7,614 nt of DNA from Clostridiales bacterium. Lineage in GTDB: Bacteria > Bacillota > Clostridia > Peptostreptococcales > Anaerovoracaceae. The DNA is taken from the NCBI GenBank assembly GCA_012735285.1, contig JAAYHT010000142.1, positions 1 to 7,614 of the forward strand, written 5' to 3'. The position numbers were made by a program, and so were the translations under genes. Numbering within the stretch: position 1 is the stretch's first letter; each line of letters begins with the position of its first letter. Of the stretch, positions 5,779 through 7,614 are shown piece by piece. The notes under the pieces were generated by a model. It made no database searches, had not been told where the DNA came from, and saw only the letters and a list, made by a program, of their open reading frames with translations.

Positions 5779-6975
5779 ATGCCAGAATTAAGTTTAGTAG
5801 GACCCAGATATAAGTATCCAATATCTGATGCCGAACTCAATCGAAGATTAGCAGCTGTTCAGCAAGCTATGAAAGAAGAGGATATTGATTGTTGTATAGC
5901 TCAAAGCTACAGCGGAATTTTTAACAGCAGCATCCGCTATATGATTGATATCCTTCCCCACGACTATACCACAACTCTGCTTATTCCTGTTGAAGGCAAA
6001 ATGATACTGCTTAACCACGGTCCAGATAATGATGATGCACCAATTCCACCGACAATTAGAAATGTCGAGAAAATGATAACTAAACCTTACTGTCAACCTT
6101 TCGGATGTACGGACTATCTAGCTGCAGAAACAATTCTAAAAGAAGTAAAAGCCAGAGGTTTCAAGAAGATCGGCTTTATCTTTAAACAGCTAATGAGCTA
6201 CGATTTCGGCGAATACCTCACAGCTTCACTTCCTGATGTTGAATTTGTAGATTTTTCAAGGCAATTTTCAGAAATAAAAGCTGTTAAAAGTGAGGAAGAA
6301 TTAGAACTTGCTGACCGTTGCGTACGTGCACATGAACAATTGACAGATATGATTCCTTCTTTAATCCGCCCTGGCCGAATGGAGTATGAAATCATAGCTG
6401 ACCTAGTGCATCGTTCTAAATATATCGGTTGTGATGTTGTGGGAAATATTGCTGTGGGTTCCGCACCTTCAGGACATCCAGCCCCCTTCTTCCAACACTA
6501 TAATGCTAACAGACGCATAGAACCGGGTGATACTGTAACAGTCATGGTAGAAGTAGCAGGCCCAGGGGGCTTTTACGGAGAACTGGCTAGAACATACTGT
6601 TTAGGTAAACCAAACCAAAGCCTTTTAGACCTCTTTGAAATTGCAAAAGAGGCACAACATGTAGTAGCAGACGCCATGAAACCAGGAATTACTGGTAAAG
6701 AGCTGGACAAAGTTTTCAATGATTTTGTAGTTCCACACGGTATACCTAAAAATGCTCGCTTTGTAGGACATGGCCAAGGATACGATATGATGGAGGCCCC
6801 CACAATCAGTCCCGTAGAGGATATTGAGATAAAGGAGAACATGTTCTTCGCTATCCATCCCGAACTAATAAAAGGCGGGGACTTTGTAATCTGCTGTGAC
6901 AACTTTGTAGTAAAGAAAAATGGTGCCGTAAGGGTAACCAGAACAGAACAGGAAATCGTTCAAATAGAGTACTAA
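5779..6975 (+). CDS. M24 (creatinase/aminopeptidase P fold) family protein lacking the peptidase metal site
   Basis: This 398-residue cytoplasmic protein has a creatinase N-terminal domain (about 17-165) and a C-terminal 'pita-bread' M24 domain (about 175-390), the length of creatinase and Xaa-Pro peptidase relatives. Fold marks are SEIKAVKSEEELELADRC, the substrate His240 in QHYNANRRIEPGD, FYGELART (265-272), VGHGQGYDMMEAP (329-341) and FFAIHPELI (356-364). Aligned by eye to the five metal ligands of aminopeptidase P, the two Asp are Glu258 and Glu268, His331 is kept, and the two Glu are His360 and Cys373. The second active-site His is Met338. A normal two-metal peptidase site is therefore unlikely. 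Metal-free members such as creatinase cleave small C-N compounds using the conserved His, so an amidino- or amide-type small substrate is more plausible than a proline peptide (inference). RBS AAAGGAG is 7 nt upstream, and an intrinsic terminator follows. It is monocistronic apart from the IclR remnant. Alternatives: a variant-metal peptidase or an inactive paralogue. Confidence 0.88.
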   Translation: MPELSLVGPRYKYPISDAELNRRLAAVQQAMKEEDIDCCIAQSYSGIFNSSIRYMIDILPHDYTTTLLIPVEGKMILLNHGPDNDDAPIPPTIRNVEKMITKPYCQPFGCTDYLAAETILKEVKARGFKKIGFIFKQLMSYDFGEYLTASLPDVEFVDFSRQFSEIKAVKSEEELELADRCVRAHEQLTDMIPSLIRPGRMEYEIIADLVHRSKYIGCDVVGNIAVGSAPSGHPAPFFQHYNANRRIEPGDTVTVMVEVAGPGGFYGELARTYCLGKPNQSLLDLFEIAKEAQHVVADAMKPGITGKELDKVFNDFVVPHGIPKNARFVGHGQGYDMMEAPTISPVEDIEIKENMFFAIHPELIKGGDFVICCDNFVVKKNGAVRVTRTEQEIVQIEY

Positions 6976-7021
6976 GCACTATTTGGGTCGCAAACACCAC
7001 GACATGGTATAAGAAGATAGT

Positions 7022-7058
7022 AAATGTTGGGGCAGTAATATGTCCCAACATTTTATTA
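7022..7058 (+). terminator. Intrinsic terminator after the M24 gene
   Basis: AAATGTTGGG (7022-7031) pairs perfectly with CCCAACATTT (7044-7053). Three further pairs (G-U, C-G, A-U) extend the stem inwards to a GTAATA loop, giving about 13 bp. The tail is TTTTATTAT. It sits 47 bp after the M24 stop and isolates this unit from the RtcB gene. The stem is A/T-rich on its outer side, so it may also work for the opposite strand. Confidence 0.85.
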
Positions 7059-7082
7059 TCTCCAACCGACTCTTCTAACAGC

Positions 7083-7111
7083 TGGACACAATGCCTATAA
7101 CAGGCTAGAAT
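7083..7111 (+). promoter_or_regulatory. Predicted sigma-A promoter of the RtcB gene
   Basis: The -35 TGGACA (7083-7088) and -10 TAGAAT (7106-7111) each match consensus at 5 of 6 positions, with an ideal 17-bp spacer. The start is expected near 7118, giving a leader of about 42 nt. A small inverted repeat, GCCT/AGGC (7093-7096 and 7102-7105), lies in the spacer. Confidence 0.6.
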
Positions 7112-7159
7112 AGTAGTTGCTCGAAAGTTGTATTTGTACTACTTAGATTGGAGAAGATA

Positions 7160-7614
7160 ATGCTACAAATAAAAGGAAAATTTTCTACAGCAATAGTATT
7201 TACTGATTATGTTGAAGAAAGTGCTAAGGAACAGATTAGGCAATTATGCGATATGGCGTATACTCAAGGAAGTATAATTCGCATAATGCCTGATGTGCAT
7301 GCAGGAATAGGATGCACAATAGGGACGACTATGACAATTTCCGACAAAGTTGTGCCCAATCTTGTCGGTGTTGATATAGGATGTGGAATGGAAACGGTCC
7401 GCATCAAAGAAAGAGATATTGATCTTAAAAAGTTAGATGATTTGATCTATAAAAGAATACCTGCAGGTAGAAAGATTAGAAACTCCCTTCATACTTACAA
7501 TGATAGAATTAACTTGAAACAGCTCCGATGTAGAGATAAAGTAAACCTTGATAGAGCAGCAAAAAGCATAGGAACCCTTGGTGGTGGTAACCATTTTATC
7601 GAGGTTTCAAAGGA
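7160..7614 (+). CDS. rtcB: RtcB-family RNA ligase, N-terminal part (gene continues past right edge)
   Basis: The first 151 codons are present. RtcB joins RNA 2',3'-cyclic phosphate or 3'-phosphate ends to 5'-OH ends, using GTP and Mn2+, in tRNA splicing or RNA repair. Diagnostic motifs are IRIMPDVHAGIGCTIGTTM (40-58), NLVGVDIGCGM (67-77) with metal ligands Asp72 and Cys75, and GTLGGGNHFIEV (138-149) carrying the conserved Asn144-His145. The C-terminal guanylated His is beyond the edge. The N-terminus is short and begins MLQIKGKFSTAIVFTDYV, as in the shorter Firmicute RtcB variants rather than the E. coli form. The start ATG has GGAG (7150-7153) 6 nt upstream. It is separated from the metabolic genes by a terminator and has its own promoter, so it is probably functionally unrelated to them. 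The family is certain; whether its role is RNA repair or tRNA maturation is open. Confidence 0.94.
   Translation, partial: MLQIKGKFSTAIVFTDYVEESAKEQIRQLCDMAYTQGSIIRIMPDVHAGIGCTIGTTMTISDKVVPNLVGVDIGCGMETVRIKERDIDLKKLDDLIYKRIPAGRKIRNSLHTYNDRINLKQLRCRDKVNLDRAAKSIGTLGGGNHFIEVSK

Noticed and set aside
6573..6902. Minus-strand frames inside the M24 gene (also 5848-6096, 6198-6395, 6625-6858, 6851-7051)
   Set aside because: All are antisense to a well-conserved coding region; none has an RBS or protein-like composition, and the last runs through the terminator hairpin.
1..7614. CRISPR arrays, insertion sequences, tRNA/rRNA genes, riboswitches, phage or defence genes
   Set aside because: No spaced direct repeats, transposase frames, terminal repeats, cloverleaf-like segments or defence-type domains were seen on either strand.

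Overview
The window looks like a catabolic/transport locus from a low-GC Gram-positive bacterium, most likely an anaerobic clostridial-type Firmicute. This is inferred from the AT-rich intergenic DNA, near-perfect AGGAGG ribosome-binding sites, sigma-A-type promoters with TATAAT boxes, a lipoprotein solute receptor, and short clostridial-style enzyme variants. No taxon can be named from sequence alone.

Layout: positions 1-3228 are a minus-strand operon of four genes, read right to left. They are the TRAP transporter small membrane subunit (dctQ type), the large membrane subunit (dctM type, start overlapping the previous stop by one base), the lipoprotein substrate receptor (dctP type), and, after a strong stem-loop, a D-2-hydroxyacid dehydrogenase cut by the left window edge. 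A LysR-family regulator (3409-4299, plus) is divergent from the operon. The 180 bp between them holds two back-to-back promoters whose -35 hexamers are both TTGCAA, exactly 30 bp apart, with a T-N11-A LysR-type box between and overlapping them. Convergent with the regulator, its stop codon interleaved with theirs, is a short NAD(P)-type malic enzyme (4296-5462, minus). A 316 bp gap then carries the decayed 5' end of an IclR-family regulator (5583-5759), with one in-frame stop and no effector domain. Next is an M24 (creatinase/aminopeptidase P fold) protein (5779-6975, plus) that has lost nearly all the metal ligands of the peptidases, so it is probably a metal-free hydrolase or lyase of the creatinase kind. 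A strong intrinsic terminator (7022-7058) ends this unit. An apparently unrelated RtcB RNA ligase gene with its own promoter starts at 7160 and runs off the right edge.

Working model (inference): the LysR protein senses a small organic acid and activates the TRAP operon. The receptor, with a probable carboxylate-binding Arg, delivers the substrate. The D-2-hydroxyacid dehydrogenase, malic enzyme and the M24 protein are candidate catabolic enzymes that feed carbon to pyruvate. The substrate cannot be read from the sequence. The most interesting points are the non-metal M24 protein, the symmetric divergent control region, and the freshly broken IclR regulator next to the M24 gene.
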